A stretch of DNA of 64,000 nucleotides. Origin: an uncultured Pseudoxanthomonas sp. (GTDB lineage: Bacteria; Pseudomonadota; Gammaproteobacteria; Xanthomonadales; Xanthomonadaceae). A model generated the notes under the pieces. That model made no database searches. It was not told the DNA's origin and saw only the letters and a program-made list of their open reading frames with translations. Positions 1 through 7,530 of the stretch are shown here, in pieces. The position numbers were made by a program, and so were the translations under genes. The first letter of the stretch is position 1. Every line of letters starts with the position of its first letter. The stretch covers positions 1 to 64,000 of the forward strand of contig NZ_CAMPJD010000007.1 in the NCBI RefSeq assembly GCF_946886695.1, written 5' to 3'.

Positions 1-537
1 GCGCACCCGCTCGCGATCCCGCGTATCGCCAGGCTCGGCATCAACCTCAGCGGCAAGAGCGTGGCCTCCGCGTCGTTCCGCGCGCGCTTCGCGGAACTGC
101 TGCGGCAGGCGCCGCTGCCGCATGCCGCGCTGTGCTTCGAGCTGACCGAAACGGCCGTGATCGCCAGCCAGGAGCCGGTGCTGCGCCTGTTCCACGACTT
201 GCGCGCGCGCGGCTGCTCCCTGTCCCTGGACGACTTCGGCAGCGGCATGCAGAACTTCGAACGCCTCAGGCAGGTGCCGGTGGACAGCCTGAAGATCGAT
301 GGCCAGTTCGTGCGCAACATGCAGAGCCAGTCGCGCGATCTGGAGATCGTGCGCGCTGCTGTGGCAGTTGCCAGGGCCCACGGCCTCGCCACCGTGGCTG
401 AGTACGTGGAGACCGCCGAGCTCGCCGACCAGTTGCGCGGTCTGGGTGTGCAGTGGGGGCAGGGCTATCATTTCGGCCGTCCGGTACCCATCGGCACGCG
501 GCTGTTGCCGGACGTCGCGCCTGTGGCCTGTTCCTGA
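1..537 (+). CDS. EAL-domain c-di-GMP phosphodiesterase, C-terminal part (5' end outside window)
   Basis: The reading frame is open from base 1, so the gene starts upstream. Only the second half of an EAL domain is visible. It shows the INLSG strand, the FELTET strand with its metal-binding glutamate, the LDDFGSG loop, the LKIDGQFV strand with the conserved Lys-Ile-Asp, and the VAEYVE and GQGYHFGRP strands near the end. These are the conserved motifs of catalytically competent EAL domains, which hydrolyse c-di-GMP to pGpG. The catalytic EAL triplet and any sensor or GGDEF domain lie outside the window. The gene sits upstream of a pilus operon on the same strand, but a 754-base gap separates them, so co-transcription is unlikely. 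Confidence 0.9.
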   Translation, partial: AHPLAIPRIARLGINLSGKSVASASFRARFAELLRQAPLPHAALCFELTETAVIASQEPVLRLFHDLRARGCSLSLDDFGSGMQNFERLRQVPVDSLKIDGQFVRNMQSQSRDLEIVRAAVAVARAHGLATVAEYVETAELADQLRGLGVQWGQGYHFGRPVPIGTRLLPDVAPVACS

Positions 538-1092
538 CGGCGTGCCGACGGCCGCCTTGGACAGGAAACCAGGCGCGGATTCAGGCGCGGCGTCCGCTTC
601 CCCGCCTCTCGTTGGGATTGAAAGTGGCGAATCTGCCGCCTTCAGCCCGAGGTTTCGATGAAGACTGCGGAGCTTGCCGGAGCACGGATCATCCGATCTT
701 CCAAGCACGCCACAACCCATAGTGCAGGTACGAGGGGAATGGAACCGGCGCGTCTTCTCGCCGAGTGGCGCGGTGGAGTTTGCCTGTGATAACGCGTTCT
801 GCGGACAAGCGGTCCGGGCTGCGGAGATGAGCGCGCGCATGGGGACTGGCGCTCGCGCACGGGGTGTATGCCGATCCGCTGTCGGATGACCGGCGATGAG
901 GTGTCGCATCGCAGGAGAGTCCTTGGCGCAGGCACAAGGGTGGGGGTACGTGCGGAGCTGGCGCACGAACGGTACGCGGACTTTGTGATTGCGTGGGCCA
1001 CGGTGTGTGCTTATCGATCGGGATTGTCCCGAATGGAAGACATGCGAGTCTTTCATGGATTAACTGTCAGAACGGATGACTTAATGTGAGTT

Positions 1093-1120
1093 TTGTCACG
1101 TGAGATAATCTTGATATAAC
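1093..1120 (+). promoter_or_regulatory. Candidate sigma-70 promoter of the pilus operon
   Basis: TTGTCA at 1093-1098 and TATAAC at 1115-1120 each match five of six consensus bases and are 16 bases apart, inside the only AT-rich stretch of the gap. Transcription would start near 1127, giving a leader of about 165 bases before the first pilin gene. This is pattern matching only; no transcript data are available. Confidence 0.5.
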
Positions 1121-1217
1121 AATTATGTTTTGTGAGCAGTATCATTTTTTTGTGAGTACCTAAGTTCTATATCTGCTCGCGTCTCTCCGGTTAACGCCTT
1201 GAATGAAGGAATGGGGG

Positions 1218-1249
1218 CGCGTTTAAGGAGGGCGGAGCCCGCCAACGCG
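1218..1249 (+). promoter_or_regulatory. Bulged hairpin in the pilus operon leader
   Basis: CGCGTT at 1218-1223 pairs with AACGCG at 1244-1249, and GGCGG at 1231-1235 pairs with CCGCC at 1239-1243 around a three-base loop. The two helices stack directly on their 3' side and leave a seven-base bulge (1224-1230) containing AAGGAG. GGA triplets occur at 1208, 1227, 1234, 1255 and 1283; the last lies between the Shine-Dalgarno sequence and the start codon. Several GGA motifs close to a ribosome-binding site are the usual look of a CsrA/RsmA target, but that role is inference. Confidence 0.35.
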
Positions 1250-1291
1250 TGCGGGGAAACCACAATGCTTTGCCAGAGGGGTGGAAAGCCT

Positions 1292-1846
1292 ATGAACAGA
1301 ACACTGCGCTGTGGCCTGCTGATGGCCACTGTCTTCGCCGTATCGGTCATTCCGGAAGCCCGGGCCGGTTCCGTATCCGGCAATATCGACGCGACGATCA
1401 CGATAGGAACCGGCTGCTCGGTGACCAACGGTACTTTGAACGGTGGACAGAACCAGTTCGGTTCGGTCGACTTCGGTGAGCACGCTTTGCTCGTCAACAA
1501 TATCGATGCCGATGCGGCTGCGGCAACAGGAGGCGGCCCGATCCAGGTTACCTGCTCGCTGGCTTTGGGCTATGCCGTGGGTATCGATTACGGCCAGCAC
1601 GCGACAGGCAATCAGCGAAGGATGGCGGTGGGTGTGCTGGACAGCATCGATTACGGTTTGTTCAAGGATCCGGCGCGCACACAGCCGTGGGGTCCGATCG
1701 GTTCCGGGTCTGAGATGCTCGGGCTGATCGCCGTGGCCACCGCGTTTGATGTCCCTATACATGGGCGGGTGCCGCCGCAGGGGGTGAGCGGCATCAAGTT
1801 GCCTGGCGTGTATACCGACACGGTGGTGATGACGATAGCTTGGTAG
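1292..1846 (+). CDS. Spore coat U domain pilin, probable major subunit (Csu-type pilus)
   Basis: A 184-residue secreted subunit. Residues 1-25 form a signal peptide ending in EARA, followed by a single SCPU domain with the early GCSV cysteine, the GSVDFGEHALL strand, a second cysteine (VTCSL) and the C-terminal YTDTVVMTIAW donor-type strand. The ATG at 1292 is chosen because GAGGGG at 1276-1281 precedes it and the signal peptide begins directly there; starts at 1199 and 1265 would add a non-hydrophobic extension. It is first of six genes in the order subunit-subunit-subunit-chaperone-usher-tip, the order of the Acinetobacter csu operon, where the first gene encodes the major pilin. That role is inferred from position and from the hairpin that follows. 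Confidence 0.88.
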   Translation: MNRTLRCGLLMATVFAVSVIPEARAGSVSGNIDATITIGTGCSVTNGTLNGGQNQFGSVDFGEHALLVNNIDADAAAATGGGPIQVTCSLALGYAVGIDYGQHATGNQRRMAVGVLDSIDYGLFKDPARTQPWGPIGSGSEMLGLIAVATAFDVPIHGRVPPQGVSGIKLPGVYTDTVVMTIAW

Positions 1847-1893
1847 TCGTCCGAACAGGTTCGCGTATGCGATCGCCAGGATAGTCCGGATCT

Positions 1894-1913
1894 TCCGGCG
1901 CGCGAGCGCCGGA
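1894..1913 (+). promoter_or_regulatory. GNRA-capped hairpin between pilin genes 1 and 2
   Basis: An 8-bp perfect stem (1894-1901 with 1906-1913) is closed by the tetraloop GCGA and followed by TTT. It lies in the 84-base space between the first and second subunit genes, the only real gap in the operon. Such hairpins commonly act as a leaky terminator or a 3' stabiliser that raises major-pilin mRNA over downstream genes. The hairpin is seen; the role is inferred. Confidence 0.5.
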
Positions 1914-1930
1914 TTTCGGCAGGGGGAGCG

Positions 1931-2443
1931 ATGAGCACTGTGCAAAGCTGCGCAGCGTTGCTGTGTCTGATCGCGGGCATGGCGCCGCTGCGCGCGGCCG
2001 AGAAGTCCAGCAATCTCGAGGTCGGTGCCAGGATCGTGGCGGGCTGCACCGCGGGCCAAGTCCTGGCGGGTGAAACGACATTCGGCACGCTCGATTTCGG
2101 CTTGCACGCACTGATCCTGACGCCGATCGATCTGACCGGCAGCCAGGGTGCGGGGGCGATCAGGTTGAGCTGCACCGGTGGGCTGCCGTGGCGGGTGGTG
2201 ATGAACTACGGTGCGCACGCGGCGTCCGGCCAGCGGCGCATGCACGATAGCGGTTCGGGATACGTGAACTATCAGATCTATTCCGATAGTGCGCGTACGG
2301 CGGTGTGGGACGATGTGGTTGGTGTGAGTGGCACGGGCGATGGCCTGGATCAATGGCTGCCGGTCTTCGCCCGGGTGCCTGCGCCACAGGTGCCGACACC
2401 AGGGACATACACCGACACCGTCCAGGTTGTGGTGAGTTGGTGA
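1931..2443 (+). CDS. Spore coat U domain pilus subunit 2
   Basis: A 170-residue exported protein with a signal peptide of about 22 residues ending LRA and one SCPU domain. The domain shows an early cysteine (VAGCTAG), the GTLDFGLHAL strand, the second cysteine in RLSCTGG, an NYGAHA segment and the terminal YTDTVQVVVSW strand. It resembles the preceding gene in layout but is clearly a distinct paralogue. GGGGAG lies 6-7 bases before the ATG. Its stop overlaps the next start as TGATG, so translation of genes 2 and 3 is likely coupled. By position it matches CsuA, a minor subunit. Confidence 0.87.
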   Translation: MSTVQSCAALLCLIAGMAPLRAAEKSSNLEVGARIVAGCTAGQVLAGETTFGTLDFGLHALILTPIDLTGSQGAGAIRLSCTGGLPWRVVMNYGAHAASGQRRMHDSGSGYVNYQIYSDSARTAVWDDVVGVSGTGDGLDQWLPVFARVPAPQVPTPGTYTDTVQVVVSW

Positions 2444-3030
2444 TGGGCGTGCGCGCGGCCTGCAGAAAGAAAGTGCAGCGACGTCGCTGGGGACGAGCGG
2501 CCTTGCTTGCCCTGATGCTTGGCGGATGCGGTTGCGCATGGGCCGACACGGGCGTTGACGACCAGACCGGGCAACAGGCGTTCAATCTGACCGCCTTTGT
2601 CGCTGACGGTTGCGTGCTGGGCCAGGCGGGCGACGACCCCCTCAGTCTGGGCGCGCTGGATTTCGGCCAGCACGCGGTGCTGGTCTCGGATGTCGTTGCG
2701 AGCACCTCGCTGGGCCAAGGCTCGGTGGCATTCCGCTGCACGCCCGGCCTGACGATCGTGGTGACGATGAATCCCGGTCTGCACGCCATGGATGTGTCCG
2801 GTGGTCGGTACCTGGAGCGCGCGGGGGGCGCGGACACCTTGCGGTATCAACTTTTCCAAGACGGGGGCCACGCGGTGGTCTGGGGGGACGGTGGCAACGG
2901 CGGCAGCGCCTACAGCCTGACGGCCACCGGCGAGCTGCAGGTCCTGACCGTTAACGGAAGGCTGTACGCCCAGGCAGTCGGCGCTTCCGGTGACTACGGA
3001 GACACCGTGCGCGTGACTGTGAGTTTCTAA
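2443..3030 (+). CDS. Spore coat U domain pilus subunit 3
   Basis: A 195-residue exported protein. The long n-region is very basic (CRKKVQRRRWGR), then comes a hydrophobic core and a probable cleavage site after CAWA near residue 34. The single SCPU domain has an early cysteine (DGCVLG), the GALDFGQHAV strand, FRCTPG, MNPGLHA and the terminal YGDTVRVTVSF strand. The start at 2443 is chosen because it overlaps the previous stop (TGATG) and begins the signal peptide; an upstream in-frame start at 2305 would lie inside the previous gene. Position suggests a CsuB-like minor subunit. Confidence 0.85.
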   Translation: MGVRAACRKKVQRRRWGRAALLALMLGGCGCAWADTGVDDQTGQQAFNLTAFVADGCVLGQAGDDPLSLGALDFGQHAVLVSDVVASTSLGQGSVAFRCTPGLTIVVTMNPGLHAMDVSGGRYLERAGGADTLRYQLFQDGGHAVVWGDGGNGGSAYSLTATGELQVLTVNGRLYAQAVGASGDYGDTVRVTVSF

Positions 3031-3048
3031 CCTTCAGGGGAAGCGGAG

Positions 3049-3801
3049 ATGCACCTGCGACGGACATCCTGGCTCTTATTGCTGCTTGTGGCGCCGCTCT
3101 TAGCGAAGGCGGGATCGGTGTTGATCTTCCCGGTCAATCCTCGCATCGCCGGTGACGAGAAGGCGGTTGCGGTGTGGATAGAGAACCAGGGCAGCGCGCC
3201 GTTGCGTATCCAGGCACGGGTGCAGGCGTGGGAGCAGGGCGATGAGGGCGAGGTGCTCGCTCCCCAGACATCCGTCGCCGGAAGTCCGTCCATGATGCAG
3301 ATCCTGCCGGGCAAGCGGCAGATGCTGAGGCTGATCCGGGTACAACCGACGCCTGCGGGCGCCGAGCAGGCATATCGCGTGCTGATCGACGAGTTGGATG
3401 CGGGGCCAGCTGCGCCGCAGGCCAACGGCGTGCGGCTGCAGATGCGCTATTCCGTGCCACTGTTCGTGCAGGGGCACGGGCTGGGCCAGGCCGATACCCG
3501 CGGCGATGCGGTAGCAAAGGGCCTGCGTTGGCGACTCCAGCGTGACAAGGGCAGCAGCTACCTAGTGGTACGCAACGAAGGCGCGGTTTCGGCGCGACTG
3601 TCGGCAGTCGGTCTGTTGAATCCGGATGGTACGAAGACCGACATCGCCGCCGGGCTGCTCGGGTATGTTCATCCGCGGCGGCAGATGCGATGGAAGCTGC
3701 CGGGAGCGCCTGCGGGGAGCGAAGGGCAAACACTCAGTGCGCGGATCAACGACGATCATGCGCCGACCTCCATCGCGCCATCGCCGATGCAGGAAGAATG
3801 A
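3049..3801 (+). CDS. Periplasmic pilus chaperone (PapD/CsuC-like)
   Basis: A 250-residue PapD-family chaperone. A signal peptide (about residues 1-21, ending LAKA) is followed by the first immunoglobulin-like domain starting GSVLIFPVNPRI. It shows the AVAVWIENQG strand, a LRLIRV strand equivalent to the subunit-capping G1 strand, and YRVLIDEL. A second domain follows. The chaperone would hold SCPU subunits by donor-strand complementation and deliver them to the usher. GGGGAAGCGGAG precedes the ATG. Its stop overlaps the usher start as ATGA. Confidence 0.92.
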   Translation: MHLRRTSWLLLLLVAPLLAKAGSVLIFPVNPRIAGDEKAVAVWIENQGSAPLRIQARVQAWEQGDEGEVLAPQTSVAGSPSMMQILPGKRQMLRLIRVQPTPAGAEQAYRVLIDELDAGPAAPQANGVRLQMRYSVPLFVQGHGLGQADTRGDAVAKGLRWRLQRDKGSSYLVVRNEGAVSARLSAVGLLNPDGTKTDIAAGLLGYVHPRRQMRWKLPGAPAGSEGQTLSARINDDHAPTSIAPSPMQEE

Positions 3802-6227
3802 GCGTGGCGCGGAGACGAGGCAGGACATGGGGCTGGTGCGGCGCAATCTGGCTGGCCGTGAGCCTGGCCCCGTTCCGGCTGGCGCTGGCCGGCTCAGAGC
3901 CTGTGCCCGACATCGATACGCTGGCGTCCACGCCGCAGGTGTTGTATCTGGACGTGGTGGTGAATGAGGTCGCCACCCATGAAACCATCCAGGTCGCCCT
4001 GCGCGACGGTGACCTGTTCGTTGCCAGCGACGTGCTGACCCGGTTGGGCGTTCCAGATCTTCCTCCTGGGCGTGATCTGGCGCTGGGTCGGATTCCGCGC
4101 CTGCTTGCCCGGTACGAGCAGGAGACCCAGCGACTGAAGCTGACCTTGCCGATGGACTGGTTCCCGATACAGCGCGTACAGTTGGGGCCGCGCGGGATCG
4201 CTTACACGCCCGCACAGGGCAGTCCGGGTGCGGTATTCACCTACGACGCCTACGCCAGCGACGGCAGCGATACGTCTCCCAGCCTGCGCGTGTGGACCGA
4301 GACGAGGGTGTTTGCGCCACGCCTCGGGGTGATTGCCAGTACTGGCTTGTGGCACCGGGATGCGTCGCATGGCGGTGGTAGCCGCATTGATCGGCAAGGC
4401 TACCTGCGCTACGACACGTTCTGGGAGCGCGTCGATGACAGCGCCCGCAGCCGGCTGGTGGTGGGGGACTTCATCGGCGGGGCGTTGAACTGGACACGTG
4501 CGGCACGAATGGGGGGGGTCCAGTTTGCCCGCGATTTCAGCGTCCGTCCCGACCTGGTGACCTACCCACTACCGGAGTTCGACGGTCAGGCGCTTGTCCC
4601 TACGTCGGTGGATCTGTACGTGGGCAACTACCAGCTTAGCCGCCGCGAACTGCAGCCAGGTCCATTCACCCTCAGCACGCAACCGTTCATCAACGGTGCG
4701 GGGGAAATGACTGTGGTCACCCGTGACGTACTCGGTCGCGAGATGCGGGCCACTGTGCCTTTCTACGTCAGCAATGCGCTGCTGCAGCGGGACTTGAGTG
4801 ACTGGTCGTTGAATCTGGGAAAGCTGCGCGAACGCTATGGCCAGGCCTCGTTCGACTACGGCCCATGGGTCGGCACCGCGTCCTGGCGACGCGGCATGAC
4901 AGATACGTTCACCCTGGAGGCTCACGCGGAATTCGCGCGCGCGCTCCGCGTGGCCGGCGCGGGAGCGGTGACCCGCCTCGGACGATTCGGCGTGCTCAGC
5001 GCATCCGCGATGTACGGTCGCCACGACGCAGGTCCGCTGGCCGATCATGATGGCACTGATCGGGCTGTGGTCCTCGGCGGGAAAGGGGGGTGGCAGTATC
5101 GGCTGGGCTACGACTACACCAACCGCCGCTTTGGGTTCTTCGCGCAGCAGGAGCGTACCCACGGCGACTTCGCGGATGTGGTCGCGCTGGTTCCGTCGCA
5201 TGGCTCGCCCTATGAGCGCCGGACCACCCGGTACGGCATCGCCGGCGGTCTGCCGCGGTCGGGCACGCTGAGCCTGACTTATCTGGATATCCGTGGCGAA
5301 GGTGGCGACGGGAGGGAGCGCAAGCGCCTGGCCAACCTGTCCTGGGGTCGCAGCATCGGCAACAGCAGGTCCCTGTATCTGTCCGTGAATCGCGACATGG
5401 AAAGCGGCGACATGGCTGCCGCCTTGTCCGTAATGGTGCCGCTGGGCGCCCGCGCATACGCCGATGGGTCATTGCAGCGCGAAGCGGACGGCGACGTCAG
5501 CGCACGCCTGTCGTACAGCCGCCCTGTGCCGCTGGATCGCGGCATAGGCTGGAACGTTGGCGCGTCGTTCGGCGACCAGACTGCGGTGCAAGCCGCACTG
5601 GGTTGGCGCAATGGATGGTCGCGCGGCGAGATCGGGGCCTATGACGGCTCGGGACCGGGATACCGTTGGGCGTCGGTGGGCGGATCGCTGGCTGCGATGG
5701 GCGGCGGTGTGTTCTTCTCGCCGCCGATCCACAACAGCTTCGCGGTGGTCGACACCGGTTATCCGGGCATTCCGGTGTTGTACGAAAACCAGCTGATCGG
5801 CCATACCAATGCCCGAGGTCATCTCTTGGTGCCCACCGTCACCGCCTATAACCGCATCAAGCTCAACATCGATCCGCTGGACTTGCCGGCCAACATCGCC
5901 AGCCCCGTCACCGAAGTCTACGTGGCGGTGCCATCGCGCGCGGGAAGCCTGGTCGAAATGAGGGTGGCGGAGGTGCGCGCGGCCAATGTGCGGTTGGTCG
6001 GTTTGGACGGAAAGCCAGTGGCGCGCGGCGCGCGCGTGGTCAATTCCGCCGACGGCGCGGAAACCATCGTCGGCTGGGATGGCCTGGTCTTTCTCGAGAA
6101 TCTTGCCGATCAGAACGAGTTGGACATCGTGCCGCCCGATGGCGCGCCATGTCGCGCCCACTTCGCCTGGAGCGATCCTGGCGATCAATCCCTGCCGACT
6201 CTTGGACCGATCGTATGCACGCCATAA
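3798..6227 (+). CDS. Outer-membrane pilus usher (FimD/CsuD-like)
   Basis: An 809-residue usher. The signal peptide (about residues 1-31) starts after a basic n-region. A periplasmic N-terminal domain (YLDVVVNEV, FVASDVLTRLGV) then precedes the central 24-strand barrel region rich in alternating aromatic/polar strands, including FINGAGEMTVVTRDVLGR, typical of the plug and barrel entry. The C-terminal domains carry a usual GYPGIPVLYENQLIG segment. It forms the secretion pore and assembly platform for the SCPU subunits. The start at 3798 is preferred because it overlaps the chaperone stop (ATGA) and begins the signal peptide. Confidence 0.92.
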   Translation: MSVARRRGRTWGWCGAIWLAVSLAPFRLALAGSEPVPDIDTLASTPQVLYLDVVVNEVATHETIQVALRDGDLFVASDVLTRLGVPDLPPGRDLALGRIPRLLARYEQETQRLKLTLPMDWFPIQRVQLGPRGIAYTPAQGSPGAVFTYDAYASDGSDTSPSLRVWTETRVFAPRLGVIASTGLWHRDASHGGGSRIDRQGYLRYDTFWERVDDSARSRLVVGDFIGGALNWTRAARMGGVQFARDFSVRPDLVTYPLPEFDGQALVPTSVDLYVGNYQLSRRELQPGPFTLSTQPFINGAGEMTVVTRDVLGREMRATVPFYVSNALLQRDLSDWSLNLGKLRERYGQASFDYGPWVGTASWRRGMTDTFTLEAHAEFARALRVAGAGAVTRLGRFGVLSASAMYGRHDAGPLADHDGTDRAVVLGGKGGWQYRLGYDYTNRRFGFFAQQERTHGDFADVVALVPSHGSPYERRTTRYGIAGGLPRSGTLSLTYLDIRGEGGDGRERKRLANLSWGRSIGNSRSLYLSVNRDMESGDMAAALSVMVPLGARAYADGSLQREADGDVSARLSYSRPVPLDRGIGWNVGASFGDQTAVQAALGWRNGWSRGEIGAYDGSGPGYRWASVGGSLAAMGGGVFFSPPIHNSFAVVDTGYPGIPVLYENQLIGHTNARGHLLVPTVTAYNRIKLNIDPLDLPANIASPVTEVYVAVPSRAGSLVEMRVAEVRAANVRLVGLDGKPVARGARVVNSADGAETIVGWDGLVFLENLADQNELDIVPPDGAPCRAHFAWSDPGDQSLPTLGPIVCTP

Positions 6228-7267
6228 AGCCGACAATGAAGGACGACGCGGCGAATCTCCTTTGTCCCGGCGTCTGGCGATGGCTGTCCGGTGCGTTGTT
6301 GCTTCTCACGGGCTTGGGCGCAGTGTCGCCGGCAGTGGCCTGTTCCATCGTTGCCACGCCTACGATTCAACTGGGGACGACATCATCCTTCGCCATCCAG
6401 ACAGCGGATGGCGAAGCAGGCTCTGGTTCGGGGGGGCTGTCCTGCTCCGGCCTGAGTCTGGCCCTGCTCACGAGCCAGTTCATCTACGTGCGGCTGGACA
6501 GCGCCAATCCACTGCAGATGACGCATGCCGCCACAGGTCACAGCATACCGTTTGCCGTTTCCAGTCAGCAGAACGGTGTGCCGATGGGTACGGGTGCGAT
6601 CAGTTCCAATCTGGCCGGACTGAACCTGCTGTCGTTGGGCGGCACCAACAACGAGGTTCAGATGTTCGTCCAGCGCGGCGGAGCCAATGTTGCCGCTGGC
6701 ATCTATACCGGCAGCTTCAATCTGCGGTGGTTCTATGCGACCTGTCCGCTGATCAGCGCGGTTGGCATCTGCATAGGTAGCTGGAACACCAGCCCCGGAA
6801 TCACCCAGAACTGTCTGCTCGGCTTATGCACCCTCGATCAGGGCAGTCTGCCTGGCAGTGGCCTGTCCGTGACGGTGAATGTCACCCTGAACGTGGCCAA
6901 GGACTGCGTCAACCTTGTCGCGCCAGATGTCGATTTCGGCGCTGCTGCGCTGCCAGCGCAATTCCCTGTCGTGGTCCAGTCGCTCCAGGTCAGTTGCACC
7001 CTGACCGAAGGTTACGTGCTGAAACTGGACATGGGCGATCACGCTGCCGCGCCCTGGAGGCAGTTGCAGAACGGCAGCAATGTGCTGCAGTACAACCTCT
7101 ATCAGGCCGATGGCGCAACGGTGTGGGACGATGCGGGCAATACGGTCAGCGCGGTCGGTACGGGCTTCCCGCAATCCTTCACCTATCACGCCCGCATCAA
7201 CGCGATTCAGCCACCGGTACCGGCGGGCGCTTACGCCGACAGCGTGCGACTGATCGTCGAATTCTGA
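6215..7267 (+). CDS. Two-domain spore coat U protein, probable pilus tip adhesin (CsuE-like)
   Basis: About 350 residues: a signal peptide ending PAVA, then two SCPU modules. The first begins CSIVATPTIQLG, the second DCVNLVAPDVDFG and ends YADSVRLIVEF. It is twice the size of the other subunits and is the last gene of the operon, as is csuE, which encodes the two-domain tip adhesin in Acinetobacter. Two starts are possible: 6215, overlapping the usher by 13 bases and giving a more basic n-region, or 6236 just after the usher stop. I chose 6215; neither has a strong ribosome-binding site. Adhesive function is inferred from the homologous operon. Confidence 0.87.
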   Translation: MHAIKPTMKDDAANLLCPGVWRWLSGALLLLTGLGAVSPAVACSIVATPTIQLGTTSSFAIQTADGEAGSGSGGLSCSGLSLALLTSQFIYVRLDSANPLQMTHAATGHSIPFAVSSQQNGVPMGTGAISSNLAGLNLLSLGGTNNEVQMFVQRGGANVAAGIYTGSFNLRWFYATCPLISAVGICIGSWNTSPGITQNCLLGLCTLDQGSLPGSGLSVTVNVTLNVAKDCVNLVAPDVDFGAAALPAQFPVVVQSLQVSCTLTEGYVLKLDMGDHAAAPWRQLQNGSNVLQYNLYQADGATVWDDAGNTVSAVGTGFPQSFTYHARINAIQPPVPAGAYADSVRLIVEF

Positions 7268-7530
7268 AGTCCGGGCGCGGTGTCGACGGGATTGCGAGGT
7301 GATGGGCCCTGCCAGGGCCTGGGATTTCCCGTCCTCTGTGGCCTGGCCTGGCCCACATGCGGTCCAGGCAATGCCTGCGCTCGCGCGTATGGGATGCGCT
7401 CTTGACGGTCGCTGCCCGGACGGGCGGCAAGTCCCGGTCCGCTCCGCCATTCGGCCTGCTGCGCATGCCGCATGAGATGGCGGCCGACACCGCGGCCGAA
7501 GCCACGGCCTCCGGCGGCTGATCGACCGGG

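Larger units (their letters stand above)
538..1291. other. 754-base non-coding gap before the pilus operon
   Basis: No convincing gene is present; the short open frames here have no family features and lack good starts. Bases 538-1030 are GC-rich and show nothing recognisable. Bases 1030-1165 are clearly AT-rich compared with the surroundings and hold the best promoter candidate. Bases 1166-1291 form a leader containing a bulged hairpin, several GGA triplets and the ribosome-binding site of the first pilin gene. Confidence 0.6.

Noticed and set aside
642..1001. A 119-codon minus-strand frame in the gap after the EAL gene
   Set aside because: Arg/Ser/Pro-rich, no domain, no ribosome-binding site and no partner gene.
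1251..1291. Possible class I c-di-GMP riboswitch (GGGGAAACC and GGAAAGCC wording) before the pilus operon
   Set aside because: The text resembles part of the GEMM core, but the tetraloop and the second conserved helix are missing and the coding region begins immediately. The evidence is insufficient to call it.
1199..1291. Upstream in-frame starts (1199, 1265) for the first pilin gene
   Set aside because: They would put a hydrophilic extension before a complete signal peptide; the start at 1292 has its own ribosome-binding site.
7268..7530. Terminator search between the pilus operon and ybaL
   Set aside because: A small stem at 7305-7319 exists, but it has a three-base loop, no T-tract and competing pairings, so no terminator is called.
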